Origin: Echria macrotheca
Taxonomy: Eukaryota > Ascomycota > Sordariomycetes > Sordariales > Schizotheciaceae
Direction of reading: 5' to 3'
Assembly: GCA_030411725.1 (NCBI GenBank)
Contig: MU839829.1
Location: 1,240,001 to 1,304,000 of the forward strand
DNA: 64,000 nucleotides
Positions 1 to 10,690 of this stretch are shown piece after piece. Position 1 is the first letter of the stretch. Every line of letters begins with the position of its first letter. The notes beneath the pieces are model-generated. The model did not search any database, was not told where the DNA came from, and saw nothing but the letters and a program-made list of their open reading frames with translations. The position numbers and the translations under genes were made by a program.

Positions 1-79
1 GATATCGACTGTTCTGTCAGGATAAAGTTAGCAGAAGAGATACTCTCGGCTGCTGCTTCTAATGGCAGACCCAATCATC

Positions 80-694
80 TTACTCGAAGCTTAATGAGAC
101 GGTTGCCCTGGACACATATATATGTTAGCAAACGGTCTCTCGTTATCTTTCTCCTAAACACATACGGAGGTGACATCTGCGCCATGGCTGTCGCTGGGAT
201 CGAACCACAAGTAGACTCGAAGTAGTCTAGCATGTACGAGTTCCAATCTACACACAATCTCTGATCAGTACCGTCGTAGCAAAGGCTACAATTGTGACAA
301 CAGCATACCAAGAGTACCAAGGATAGACTCGTAGCAGTTCGACGTCGATAATGCGTTGAAGTAGCAGTTCAGATACGGCATGCCGGACGCACAGAAACAA
401 GACGTCGCGGCGGCCTCGACGTCGGTTGCCTTGAGAATGTTTCCATAGCAGCCACTAAGGATGTTGGCGCAGGAGACAACGCCATTGAGGTTCTGGGTGG
501 ATAGTATCAGCCAACGATCCGTCCCGAAGGGAGAGATCTCTGAAGGAAAATGGGCTGTTTTCGCGTACATAGCACCCCGTATCGTAACCATCATATAGAT
601 CAGTAGTCGCCCGCGGAGCGAGCACAGCGCCGTAGGCGGCGGACGCGAGGGTCGGCGCCGGTGTTGGAAGCGGCGGATATGCTGCCGCCGACAT
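80..694 (-). CDS. Small 8-cysteine protein, unknown function
   Basis: Four-exon model on the minus strand: 569-694, 309-492, 166-247 and 80-107, giving 139 aa. The introns (493-568, 248-308, 108-165) start GTACGC, GTATGC and GTATGT, have CTGAT or CTAAC branch-like sites and end CAG, TAG and CAG; reading phase is kept at each junction. The product has eight cysteines near residues 41, 50, 57, 74, 76, 85, 95 and 117, including a C-x-C pair. This is reminiscent of fungal CFEM-type or other disulfide-rich surface proteins, but the spacing does not fit CFEM properly. No signal peptide follows the chosen ATG, and an in-frame stop lies upstream, so a secretory exon could lie further upstream and be missed. 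I do not recognise a family. Splicing is well supported; the start is not. Confidence 0.5.
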
Positions 695-2274
695 GGTTCG
701 GTCTTTTTGTCTGTGGCTCTTGATGCTCTACTCGATGCAACAAGATGGGAGGTGGGGATGTAGGATGAGGATCTCACGACGCTGAACGAAGGGTTGACAA
801 CAGGAAAGAGAACAGAAAGGAATCAAAGCTACGCGTCCCAACTTCCGCGTTGTTGTCCATGTCACACACTCATCCTGTCGACTAAACGGCTTGGACAGGC
901 ATGTTGATGGTTGCCCCCCCTCCCCCCGCGAGATAGGGTGTTGATATCCAATCACAGCAATCGGCCTTCAGGGGTAACCGGGTGGTCGACCTTGAGGCTG
1001 AGAAGCGTACCGCCGGACGCGTGCATGACGGTTCCTGAAATCTAGGAAATAATGAAATGAACAATGCTGCAGAGCAGAGCAGAGCAGACGGAGAGTTTCA
1101 GGGTCGATTTTTACGTATCTTGGCCTTCCAAACCTGGTAAGACGTAGAATGTAGGTGGCAGCTGGGATAGGAAACCTCTGCGACCGCGCTTTTCGTCAAT
1201 TGAATCAAAATCCACCAGATTCAGTGACGCCAGAAGGACTCTTTGGGAGGGTCTCGGACTTTCTCGATTCGATTAGTGGCGTCGGCCTCTCAGCCCCAGA
1301 TCCCGTCGTCTCAAAAGCTGAAATTGCTCCCACGGGAAACACGGCAAATCGGATACAACAACGCCATGCGACACCGCGGCGATATAAACGCCAGGTCACC
1401 TCATCAGCGGCCAGAAACTGGATCACACACGGCTTGAAGAAGATGGGTGGTGCTGGAAGGGATGTGCCGTAGTTATTCCGAACCTTCGATCGCAAAATGC
1501 CAAGCATTTTTTCTTGGTGTTGAGCAGCAGCAGCATTCGACTGACTGATTTCGGTCTGGATCCACACACCGACCGAGGTGTGATCCCACCCTGTCTCTCT
1601 CTCCTTTGGGTCTTTTGAACCTCTACCAAGATCCCCTTGTAGAAACACCTCCTCATCTTTGGATTTTCTAACCCTTTCCCAAAACCCCCCTAGAAAAGAC
1701 ACCTGATCAACTTCCCCACAAACAGCTCTACCAATTCCGAGATAACCCCCTCCTCACGGCTCACAGATAGACCTAGACCTAGTCGATAGCTATTGCGCAC
1801 GCACGCACAGTATTTCTCTTCTTCCGCCGTCGAGCCGCCTGGGCATTCGATACTCGAGTGATGTTGCGACGGCACAGACCGCCGCTGAGCCGTAAGGTTC
1901 CGCCAGAATCGGCCTGGTAGCCAGACGGGTAAATAGGGATAAATTCAAAATGGGGACCCGACCTCTTCCCATCCCCGTGCTTTGCCCACGCGGCCGGCTT
2001 GCTCGCCGGCATGATGGAAGAAGAGACCCAAGTCTCTCGCCTCTATCCTAGCAAGCACTCGAATCAGATGTTTGAGGTAGTATGTCCCATCGAACCATCG
2101 AACCGCTATCTATATATCCCAGGTTTTCTCCCCTCCATCAATTGATCATCCTTCATTCCCATCACTACCACATCCAGCGCTGATCCCCCGCCTACCCACC
2201 CAAAAAATACCCCGCATCCACCCCGCACTTTCCCCCAAGCTTCCCCAACTTTTTCACCTCCACCAAAAAAAAAG
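695..2274. other. Intergenic region, no convincing gene
   Basis: About 1.6 kb between the small cysteine-rich gene and the GH43 gene. Open frames here (for example minus strand 1205-1702) have low-complexity or arginine-rich translations and no recognisable motif. The part nearest the GH43 ATG is a C-rich, pyrimidine-rich leader typical of fungal 5' untranslated regions. Confidence 0.6.
2111..2117 (+). promoter_or_regulatory. TATA-like element of the GH43 gene
   Basis: A TATATAT stretch lies about 160 bp upstream of the GH43 start codon, followed by a CT-rich leader. Position and composition fit a core promoter, but this rests only on the motif. Confidence 0.3.
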
Positions 2275-3273
2275 ATGGCCCCCCTCATCACCCACCTCTA
2301 CACAGCCGACCCGTCAGCACACGTCTTCGAAGGCCGCATCTACATCTACCCCTCCCACGACCGCGAGACGGACATCCAGTTTAACGACAATGGCGACCAG
2401 TACGACATGGCCGACTACCACGTCTTCAGCACCCCCTCGCTAGACCCGCCCGCGCCCGTGACCGACCACGGCGTGGTCCTCCGCACCGAGGACATCCCCT
2501 GGGTATCCAAGCAGCTCTGGGCGCCCGATGCCGCGCGGGGCCCCCGCGACGGCAGGTACTACCTGTACTTCCCGGCGCGCGACAAGGCCGGCATCTTCCG
2601 CATCGGCGTGGCGGTAGGCGACCGCCCCGAAGGCCCCTTCACCCCGGACCCGGAACCGATCAAGGGAAGCTACAGCATCGACCCGGCGTCGTTCGTCGAC
2701 CCCGACACCGACGAGACCTATCTCTACTTTGGCGGACTCTGGGGCGGCCAGCTGCAGTGCTACCAATCCGGCAACACAGCCGACGTCTTCGACGCCTCCT
2801 GGCAAGGGCCCAAGGAACCCTCCGGGCCCGGGAAGAGGGCGATGGGCGCGCGCGTGGCGCGCCTGACGCACGACATGCGGCAGTTCGCCGAGGAGCCGCG
2901 CGAGGTGGTGATCCTAGCCCCCGAGACGGGCGAGCCGATCGCGGCCGACGACCACGACCGGCGCTTCTTCGAGGCCGCGTGGATGCACAAGCGTGGTTCC
3001 ACATACTACTTTAGCTACTCGACCGGCGACACGCACTACCTCTGCTACGCTACCGCCGACACCCCCTACGGGCCCTTCACCTACGGCGGCCGCATCCTCG
3101 AGCCCGTCCTCGGCTGGACCACGCACCACTCCATCGTCGAGTTCCAGGGCCGCTGGTGGCTGTTCCACCACGACTGCGAGCTGAGCAAGGGCGTCGACCA
3201 TCTGCGGTCCGTCAAGGTCAAGGAGATCTTTTATGATGACGCTGGTAAGATTTTGCCGGTGAAGCAGGATTAA
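2275..3273 (+). CDS. Glycoside hydrolase family 43, probably intracellular
   Basis: Intronless, 332 aa. The fold is the five-bladed beta-propeller of family 43 (beta-xylosidases, alpha-L-arabinofuranosidases, arabinanases). The three expected acidic residues are visible: Asp12 in the N-terminal TADPSAHVF segment (general base), Asp136 in SIDPASFVD (pKa modulator/orientation) and Glu233 in FFEAAWMHK (general acid). Blade-like repeats such as GRYYLYFPA and STYYFSYST are present. The length fits a single-domain enzyme with no carbohydrate-binding module. There is no signal peptide, so it probably acts in the cytosol on imported pentose oligosaccharides. The start is the first ATG after a CT-rich leader. 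Exact substrate cannot be read from the sequence. It is convergent with the lipase gene. Confidence 0.88.
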   Translation: MAPLITHLYTADPSAHVFEGRIYIYPSHDRETDIQFNDNGDQYDMADYHVFSTPSLDPPAPVTDHGVVLRTEDIPWVSKQLWAPDAARGPRDGRYYLYFPARDKAGIFRIGVAVGDRPEGPFTPDPEPIKGSYSIDPASFVDPDTDETYLYFGGLWGGQLQCYQSGNTADVFDASWQGPKEPSGPGKRAMGARVARLTHDMRQFAEEPREVVILAPETGEPIAADDHDRRFFEAAWMHKRGSTYYFSYSTGDTHYLCYATADTPYGPFTYGGRILEPVLGWTTHHSIVEFQGRWWLFHHDCELSKGVDHLRSVKVKEIFYDDAGKILPVKQD

Positions 3274-3689
3274 AAAAGAGTAGAAACTTCAAAGAGAAAG
3301 GAAAAGAAGAAAAAAAGAAAAAGAAAGAAAAAGACATGTGTGTGTATGTAGGTTTATGTTTTTTATGCTATCTACCTCAACATACTCAAAAGCCATATAT
3401 AGACTGGCAGCAACAAAAGAAAGTTGGTATCCAATTCCACGCTTGCCCCAGATCCCCAGATCCCCGCGTGTCGCGCATGCTATCATGCAAACCACCGACA
3501 TATCCCCCGTCGGCCCAAGATGCTATCCCTACCCGATGATGCGTCCGTCATACTCCGTGACTCGTGTATCATGCAACACCTATACGTCATCCCGCTCCCC
3601 GGAAATGCACAAGCCAAACAGTGATGATGCGATTCCCCTCCCTCCCCCAAAAATGCTCTCTCATCCCTTCTTTCCACTCTCCCTTCTCA
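3274..3689. other. Intergenic, shared 3' region
   Basis: Short AT-rich region between the convergent GH43 and lipase genes. It begins with a purine-rich stretch just after the GH43 stop. No gene seen. Confidence 0.6.
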
Positions 3690-6600
3690 TCACATGGAAT
3701 CCATGACTCCGTTCTTGAGCTTGTTCAACACATCCTCGTACTTGCCGGGGCTGTGGTCCGTCAGCATGCTCGTGCCGAACCGCACCTCTCCGAACCGCTT
3801 CTCCACGTCGCGGATGTACCGGAGCACGATCCGCTGCGCCGGGCGCCCAAAGTGCTCCTCTCCCTCCACGCACGAGTTGCGCCGCAGGACCCGCGTGCTC
3901 TCCACCACGAACACCTCGCCCGGCGGCAGCAGCTTGTTGCTCATCATGCTGGCCCGGAGTATCTTCAGGGCCGCGTACGCCCACTCCTCGTCCTCGCGCC
4001 GTGCCTGCTCCTTGGACGCCGATCCGTACCACTTGTCGGCCAGTCCCGTCTGGAAGGCGTCCCAGATGCGCTGCCGGACCTCGATCTTGGCCTCGTTGTT
4101 GTCCGTCTTGAATGCCAGCGCCACCGCCTGGAAGTCGTGCAGCACGCCAAGCGAGAGGTACGGCACGAGGTCGTTGCCGTTGACAATGCTGGTGATGAGG
4201 CCGCGCGTGGCATGGCAGAGGGATGCCGACATGGTCGAAGGCGGACCATATGCAAAGACATGGACCGGTCGTCCGGCAGGGAGACAGACTTGGTGATACG
4301 GCGGCGACGACGCATTGTTGGACGAGGGCCGGCCATCGCCGAGCAGACGCGTGTGCGGCTCCGACGACGTGACGAAGTAGGTCCCCGAAGCTGGTTCTGA
4401 GAGCATGACGCCGAGAAGAGCCGTGACGGCGCCGCCGAGCGAGTGGCCCGTCAAAACCAGCCCATAATCAGGAAACTCTTCCAAGGCCTGCTTGAGCGTA
4501 TACAGAACCCTGCCATCGCCGCCATAGAGGAGTCGTCTTGCCGAAGCGTGGACACCCTTGTGGACTTTGTACGACTTGCCACGCCAGAAAAGGTCGTCGT
4601 AGTCGCATGTCATGTCTGCCAGGACATCTTCAAACCCTAGAGTCCCGCGACAGGCCAACACCACAGCTTTCGATTCGTGGTCTAGCGAGATGTAGTGCAC
4701 AAGCGGGACACCCGTATTCGTCGACCCTGTGCCATCCGATCCGCCCTGCGGGTCGACAAAGGAGCAAAGAAGTATACTCTGCGCGTCCGAACTGGTGTGA
4801 TGTGCAAATGAGCGAAGTTCGTGGTGTGTATCATCGAGCGCTCGTAGTATCGGCATCTCTTTGGCGATGCCCATGACCTTGAGGAAGTTGGAGCCGTACG
4901 AAGCGGAAGCGAAGCGCATATACCGCGCAATGTTGCGCAAAATGTGGTATTTAGGAAACATGCCGTCTACCATGCCGGCACGGCGAAGGGTACCCATGGC
5001 TTCCGTATCGGTGAAAGCGCCTTTAGCCAGGTAAAACGGAACGATAGTGGTTTGAGACTCGTTCGTCCTCAGCGTGTAAATGCTCGGGCTGTACTGTCTC
5101 GATTTGATTCGCCGGTGACCTTGACCAGGAGAGTCATCCGGCCGTGGTCTCGCGAGTAGGTTGCTAGAGGTCGCATCGCTGAGAGTAGTTGCCGGCGAGA
5201 TCGGCCTGTAATCCTCGGCAGGCGTGATAGAATAGGTATCTGTTTGGGAGATCATAGAGTCGCGACGCCTCTCGTGGACCGAGATGTAGCTCGCGCGTGA
5301 AGAGCTCCTCGCAAACGGTTCATCCGCGTCCTTGGAGCCAGGGCGAGCGCCGTACATGAGGCCCGGTCTACTAGGGACCGGACCGGCGGTTTCTCGCCGC
5401 GGGATTAAAGAACCTCGCCGAGTAGCGGGCCCAATGCGAGATGGGGGAGTTCGACCTGGCAGAATCTCAGGCTTTGGTGTCGAAGTGCTGGTGTTCCGAA
5501 TGTCTGAGGCCTGTTTGCCTCTCTTCTTTGCGCTTCCAACATCAGAACCGGAATCCTCCCTGGAGAAGAAGGTACCTGACCGCTTGAGCGCCTCCCTCAG
5601 CCCCGACTTTTTTACTCCAGTCTTGTCACCCACTTTTCCGTCTTCTTTACCCTGTGGTCGACTCTCATCGGCCAGGCGTGACTTGGCCAGCGGCATCCGC
5701 GGACGTTTCTGGTTGGCCGTGTTCTCGGTGCTCTTCTTGAACTGTTGAACTGGTATTCGGGATGGCTTCGGAGAACCGGTGGATGTGCTGGAGGCGGCCG
5801 ATGCGGCTGAGCTAGGGCGGCGACGAATTGGCGTGGTGGCCTGTATCGGGGACGGTTTTGGCGGCGGGAGAGGCTTCTCCTCCGTTTCCGTTGCCGAGTC
5901 TGCATCTTGAAGTTCTTCCACATAGCCTGTGACCTGACTGATATCACCGTCCTCCTTTTTGAATGATGTCCGCCGCTCCTTATTTCGGTGGAGACGGTAT
6001 ACAACTCTGCAAGTTGGAGGGATATGACTGTCATCAAAAGAGTCGGGCTCAATTTGGGCCTGGTCCCTCCTCTCCTCAATCAATTCAACTCCCGGGGGTG
6101 GCGAAAACGGCAACTCCTCGGTTCCGCCCGTGATATCGACCGTGATGATTTTGGTTGTGTGGCTCCTTGTAGTGATGGACACCTTGGCGTTGTCTGGCAG
6201 AGATTTTATGATTTGTTCCTTGAGCCGGAGCTCCGGTACGTAATCCGGGTCGTCGTCGCTATCATGGGCGCCGTGATCCTCGATGGTAGCGAGGAGGCTT
6301 CCACCGGCCGCGCCTCGCAACGGACTAAGCTGGTCGCCATTCGCGTCTTCACCATAACCGCGCTTGTGAACTCCGTAAAGACTCTCCTCGTGCACGTCAA
6401 CACGGGCGCCGTCACTGAGCACGACCACATCCCACACTATCTCTTCCACCCGGAGATTCCGGTTCTCCTCCTCAATGAGTCGATGGCTCCATCTCTGCAA
6501 ATATGCCATGCCGCAGAGCCCAAGCACCAAGTCGGTAACGCCGACTTTCTCCCCCTGGCTTCCAGTCGCAGGATTTTGGAACTCGCGTCGAATTAAAGTG

Positions 6601-7136
6601 ATTATACTCGCCATGGCGCGAGACGAGTCGGTCGACCCAAAGAACTGGTCGAGGGTCGAGAGGAGGAGCTGCGACGTTTCGGAAACCAAGGCCAGCGTGG
6701 TGCCCGTCATATGGAAGCCCGTCGTCGTCCAGAACGCGATGTGGGTCAAGGTGCGATGGAGGTTCTCGAGGCTGCGCTCTAAAACCGTTTCGGCGTATGC
6801 TTTGCCTAGATCGGATCCGGAGCGCGACATCACATCCCGTCCTGCCCTCCCCAGAATACCCTCGAGCAAACCGCGACCGAGCTCGAGGCTCGAGAGCGTT
6901 GTGATTTTGGCTGCGTCGAAGCCATAACCACCTATTACCGTCCCGACACGCAGGGCGAGGCTCGTTGAGCGTGTTGCTATGCTCACAACTCTTGCTATCG
7001 AAGCGGGTAAGAGAGTCGGGCCTGAGTTGGAGTCGTTGAGTTCGCGGAACTGTACGATAATATCCTCATCCGGGAGGCTGTCGTCTAGTTGGATAGGCTG
7101 TGGGTGTCCCAGCTCCAGGTCCATATCGACGGTCAT
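3690..7136 (-). CDS. Class 3 lipase, sn1-specific diacylglycerol lipase type
   Basis: A single open frame of 1148 aa. The C-terminal third is a lipase class 3 alpha/beta-hydrolase domain (about residues 770-1140). The nucleophile elbow GHSLGG places the catalytic serine at residue 899; the acid is probably Asp989 in NGNDLVPYL and the histidine His1128 in MLTDHSPGKY, an arrangement seen in DAG lipases. The N-terminal part (about 1-260) is conserved-looking and partly hydrophobic; the middle (about 330-700) is a long Ser/Pro/Arg-rich disordered linker, common in filamentous fungi. Expected role: hydrolysis of diacylglycerol at membranes in lipid turnover or signalling. It is transcribed divergently from gna1. 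No intron is needed. Family is secure; substrate is inferred. Confidence 0.87.
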   Translation of the reverse strand: MTVDMDLELGHPQPIQLDDSLPDEDIIVQFRELNDSNSGPTLLPASIARVVSIATRSTSLALRVGTVIGGYGFDAAKITTLSSLELGRGLLEGILGRAGRDVMSRSGSDLGKAYAETVLERSLENLHRTLTHIAFWTTTGFHMTGTTLALVSETSQLLLSTLDQFFGSTDSSRAMASIITLIRREFQNPATGSQGEKVGVTDLVLGLCGMAYLQRWSHRLIEEENRNLRVEEIVWDVVVLSDGARVDVHEESLYGVHKRGYGEDANGDQLSPLRGAAGGSLLATIEDHGAHDSDDDPDYVPELRLKEQIIKSLPDNAKVSITTRSHTTKIITVDITGGTEELPFSPPPGVELIEERRDQAQIEPDSFDDSHIPPTCRVVYRLHRNKERRTSFKKEDGDISQVTGYVEELQDADSATETEEKPLPPPKPSPIQATTPIRRRPSSAASAASSTSTGSPKPSRIPVQQFKKSTENTANQKRPRMPLAKSRLADESRPQGKEDGKVGDKTGVKKSGLREALKRSGTFFSREDSGSDVGSAKKRGKQASDIRNTSTSTPKPEILPGRTPPSRIGPATRRGSLIPRRETAGPVPSRPGLMYGARPGSKDADEPFARSSSRASYISVHERRRDSMISQTDTYSITPAEDYRPISPATTLSDATSSNLLARPRPDDSPGQGHRRIKSRQYSPSIYTLRTNESQTTIVPFYLAKGAFTDTEAMGTLRRAGMVDGMFPKYHILRNIARYMRFASASYGSNFLKVMGIAKEMPILRALDDTHHELRSFAHHTSSDAQSILLCSFVDPQGGSDGTGSTNTGVPLVHYISLDHESKAVVLACRGTLGFEDVLADMTCDYDDLFWRGKSYKVHKGVHASARRLLYGGDGRVLYTLKQALEEFPDYGLVLTGHSLGGAVTALLGVMLSEPASGTYFVTSSEPHTRLLGDGRPSSNNASSPPYHQVCLPAGRPVHVFAYGPPSTMSASLCHATRGLITSIVNGNDLVPYLSLGVLHDFQAVALAFKTDNNEAKIEVRQRIWDAFQTGLADKWYGSASKEQARREDEEWAYAALKILRASMMSNKLLPPGEVFVVESTRVLRRNSCVEGEEHFGRPAQRIVLRYIRDVEKRFGEVRFGTSMLTDHSPGKYEDVLNKLKNGVMDSM

Positions 7137-8349
7137 GGTAGATAGCTCGATAGAGCGTGTCGACTAGTTAGGACTGAGAGGGGGGAGTTGATATTTCAAG
7201 GTGGACCCGGTGGCGACCATGACGAACCGTAACCCGGGGATGGGAGACGAAGAAAAGGAAAAAGAAGGTATCACAGGAAAAGGGGGGATGAGCTCTGGAG
7301 GCAAACCGAGAATGAAGAAGGAATTAAAGAGATTGAGAGAAGCCCAACAGAAATGAAGTTAACTAAACGAAGGCCCAACAAGGCTGTTGGGAAGCTAGGT
7401 CTAGAATGTGGGAATTAGATCATGCGTGCTTCGTTCACCTGTCTCGGCGGCAGGGACATTCCTGTCGTGAGTAGATTGGACAAGCTGTCCCATCGCAGAT
7501 TCAAGCCGCTGTTCAAGGCAAGATGCAAGCATGTGATTCGTGCGGGGCCGTCATCTGCTGTCGCAGTGCCTTGGTCTCGACAACCACCCACTTTTTGGCG
7601 ACCTGGCAGCTGTGCAGCCCCTACCAAGCCTACATTCCACAGTAGAGGAGCTGTCATGTGCGGAGTTTCGCCCGATGCTGTTACAGACCCAGTGTCGCGC
7701 CGTGCGCGCTCGATCAAGAGCGTCGCTCATCATGACAGACACACGACGGAGCAGCTGCACCGTCGATCCGCATTGCTGCTGGGAAGACCCGCCCAATCGG
7801 TAGCCTCGACCTGCCATCGTCATGGTGCCGCCGTCCAAGATGCGGGGTGCAGACAATAAAGGCCGGTTCCCCTTCTCTTGGCCGGCCATCACGGCGCTCT
7901 GACACTCGAGGGCTTCAAGATGGCGAACAGCTGCGTCTTCGACCAAAGACCAGGGAATTTGCGGGGTCCTCTGAAAAGACCTGAGCCCCACTGTTTGCCA
8001 GGCGTTTCCGACTGCCGTCAGCCGCGAGCTGCGCCGCTTGCAGCGCCTCGAGCGCTTACCGTCTCCCCTGCCAAGTAGGCTGCAGGGCGAGCTCCCCCGC
8101 CAGCCCCGCGAATGCGCTCGGCGGAGCGCCGCTTCCATCAGCTCGCGTCGCCGTCGCAATCGCCAATTCGCATTTCCCCGTGTGAGGTCTCCCAATTCAC
8201 GTCGAACTTTTGACTTTTTGCAAGTTGCTGTTGGAGAGCGCGTATATTTATTTCGCATCCCGGCTGATAGTTCGCAATTGGACCCTCGACCTTCAGTTTG
8301 GCGACACCGAGACCCTCCCTCCGACACAATATCCCTCGCATCGCCGAAC
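7137..8349. other. Divergent promoter region, lipase/gna1
   Basis: About 1.2 kb between the divergent starts of the lipase and gna1 genes. A 274-codon open frame on the minus strand (7551-8375) covers much of it but has an arginine- and serine-rich translation without motifs and runs into gna1. It is treated as chance. Confidence 0.55.
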
Positions 8350-8944
8350 ATGGCTGAACAAGGTCTCTTCTCCAAGGAGCTGCTCTCGCCCGAAGTGCAA
8401 GCTGCACTCCCGGATGGCTACCGACTCCGGGCGCTGCGGCTTTCCGACTACGATACCGGCTTCCTCGACTGCCTGCGCGTGTTGACGAGTGTCGGGGACG
8501 TGACCAAGGAGCAGTTCGAGGCGCAGTACCAGTGGATGGCGAAGCAAGATGGCGGCTACTTCATCCTTGTCGTCGAGGATACCAACACGACTCCGCACCG
8601 TGTCGTCGGCACCGGTGCTCTCATTGTGGAGCGCAAGTTGTAGGTGTTCAAGACCGATACTGTCGGGAATCCAGCTAATATTCTTGTCCGCGACCAGTAT
8701 CCATAACCTTGGCTCCGTAGGCCACATCGAAGACATCGCTGTCGCCAAGGACCAGCAGGGCAAGAAGCTGGGCCTGCGAATCATCCAAGCGCTCGACTTC
8801 ATCGCCGCCAATACCGGCTGCTACAAGACCATCCTCGACTGCAGCGAGGCGAATGAAGGCTTCTACGTCAAGTGCGGTTTCCGCCGTGTAGGGCTCGAGA
8901 TGGCCCACTATCATGAGAACTCCAAATCTCAAAGTAAAGCCTAG
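8350..8944 (+). CDS. gna1: Glucosamine-6-phosphate N-acetyltransferase
   Basis: Two exons, 8350-8639 and 8698-8944, giving 178 aa. The 58-nt intron has a GTAGGT donor, a GCTAAT branch site and a CAG acceptor, and restores the family motif ERKFIHNLGSVGHIEDIAV across the junction. The GNAT acetyl-CoA loop QQGKKLG follows directly. The enzyme acetylates glucosamine-6-phosphate with acetyl-CoA in UDP-GlcNAc synthesis, which feeds chitin, N-glycans and GPI anchors. The length matches fungal Gna1 (about 160-190 aa). The first ATG lies in a good context (GAACATGGC). An apparent stop just after the exon-1 end shows the intron is obligatory. Confidence 0.95.
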
Positions 8945-10251
8945 CAACACCATTGTCGGCCACCCGTCTCATTTCCTTGGGCAGGGCGCTGATTAGTTAT
9001 GATCGTGCTGTAGGCAGTGAACGGTCGAGTCTCTGACCTCGTTCAAGTCGTAAAGTCCGGCGCGAAGCCAGACACTGGTCTGTCGGATCATGGTGCAGCG
9101 AAGCGAACGGGATGAACGCCATGGTGCTACCCCAGGTGGAACAGGACAAATTAGCCGCCGATTTTATAGACTTTAAAGAGGATGTTCGGGAAGGAGGACG
9201 AGAATGCCGTCTCCCTGTCCCGTAACGCCCGTTTCCTAGACATATAGACCAATATCTCCCGTACGGTACTCGGTAGCACGCTTCGACCTAGTCGCGCTTG
9301 GAGACGGCCTTATGACGGAATGTCAACGGGTTCCCTGAGCGGCATTACGGCAACGCTTGCGTTAGGGCGACAGTTGGACACACCTCAAGGTCGCAGACGG
9401 GTGGTCGGTATTGAACGCCGGGGAAAGCGGGGAGGGATGTCACCCAGTGTGGTTCAACTCCAAAACCCCTCGCCTGGAATTGACATGTGACAGCGAACAG
9501 ACAGGTCACGCTGCCACGGCATCTTGTCCAGGCTTGCCAGGCCAGGAAATGCAGCCCATGCCCGAGACCCGAGAGAGGTGGCACCTATGGCAAGAGGCAA
9601 GATGAATTGATGGGCGCCAAGGGTTGCTCATGTCACACACCCCGTCGGAGTTCCCTCGCCGCTTGCAGTCAATTGCGGTCCAGACAGCGCAGCGCCTTGC
9701 AGAAGCAGTCCCTAGGCCGGAACGGACTGGGCGATGGAGCCACGACTGGTCAGTGATGGTTTCAGCTCGCCCGCGGCTTTGTCCTTCGCCGGCCCTGCCA
9801 CCCACGCTTCTCCACTTCCGGTAGCATCTCACCATGCGTCTCTCGTCATCCCCACCTCGAGCTTGCTTGGGTTGCCTTTGGGTGTTTGTAGTGATCAGCC
9901 CGGCCCAGAGCGTCTATATATTCACAAGGTCCTTTCTCCGTTTCCCTCGAAACAATCATGTGTTTCCGCCATACCATCCATCATCCCATCTTCATCTTCC
10001 CCGGGCCCGTTCTTCTTCTTTAGTACAACTACCTAGCTCCGAGTCCACTCAACCCGAGACTAAGACGCCTCCTCTTGCATACCCGTTTCTAAAAGAGACT
10101 CCGGATATCCCCAACTAGTCGCCTCTGGCAGCAGCAGCAGCAGCAGCCTCTAAAGTACGCGCTCCTGTGCGTCTGGACCAATTGTGCTTGGGGCTTATCG
10201 ATTGACATTATCTGCACCCAGGGAAATAAGAGTCTGGTGTTAATTATAACA
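8945..10251. other. Intergenic region, no gene seen
   Basis: About 1.3 kb between gna1 and the microprotein gene. Several overlapping short frames on both strands lack motifs or splice-supported models. The last 300 bp become pyrimidine-rich, as in promoters and leaders. A short CAG/CTG-rich run lies near 10128-10146. Confidence 0.55.
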
Positions 10252-10597
10252 ATGGCGGCCGAGGATCTCCACGCGTCGATTGCGCGGGTGCGCATTGCAC
10301 TGATCCAATCGCAGTTGGTCTTCCCCGCTCCCCTCCCCTTTTTTTGTTGCCCAACAAGCTACCCTAAAAGCTGCTTGGGATACAATATAACTATACCTTA
10401 CCCTGATCCATTGGTTGTGCTGGGGGCTGACGCTCTTCCTCTTTTTCTTTCCCCGCAGAGTCCGCGAACACAGCAACCTCGCAGCACCATCTTCTCCGGT
10501 CCATAGACGTCGACGAAGCACCGTGACGGCCGTGTACTCGGGCTCCAAGGACGGAGTGCCCGTTTTTACCAAGCAAAAGACGGTCCGGGTGATTTAA
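10252..10597 (+). CDS. Two-exon 66-aa microprotein, unknown
   Basis: Exons 10252-10313 and 10459-10597 encode 66 aa. The 145-nt intron has a GTTGGT donor, a GCTGAC branch site, a strong pyrimidine tract and a CCGCAG acceptor, and phase is kept. The N-terminus (MAAEDLHASIARVRIALIQSQ region) could form a short amphipathic helix; the middle has a basic RRRRS stretch; the C-terminus is KQKTVRVI. It ends 93 bp before the ATG of the Ayg1-like gene on the same strand, so it could be an independent short gene or an upstream frame in that gene's leader. I do not recognise the product. Confidence 0.45.
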
Positions 10598-10690
10598 ACT
10601 TTGTGGTTTCTCTCTCTCCACTTCTCCTTGTTATTTCTCCCCGGTATTACTTATCACTCGTTTTCCGCATTCATATTCGGGTCGGGCATC

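Noticed and set aside
1205..1702. 165-codon minus-strand frame before the GH43 gene
   Set aside because: Low-complexity translation and overlap with several other frames; no support.
7551..8375. 274-codon minus-strand frame between the lipase and gna1
   Set aside because: Arginine- and serine-rich without motif, covers the gna1 promoter and start; most likely chance.
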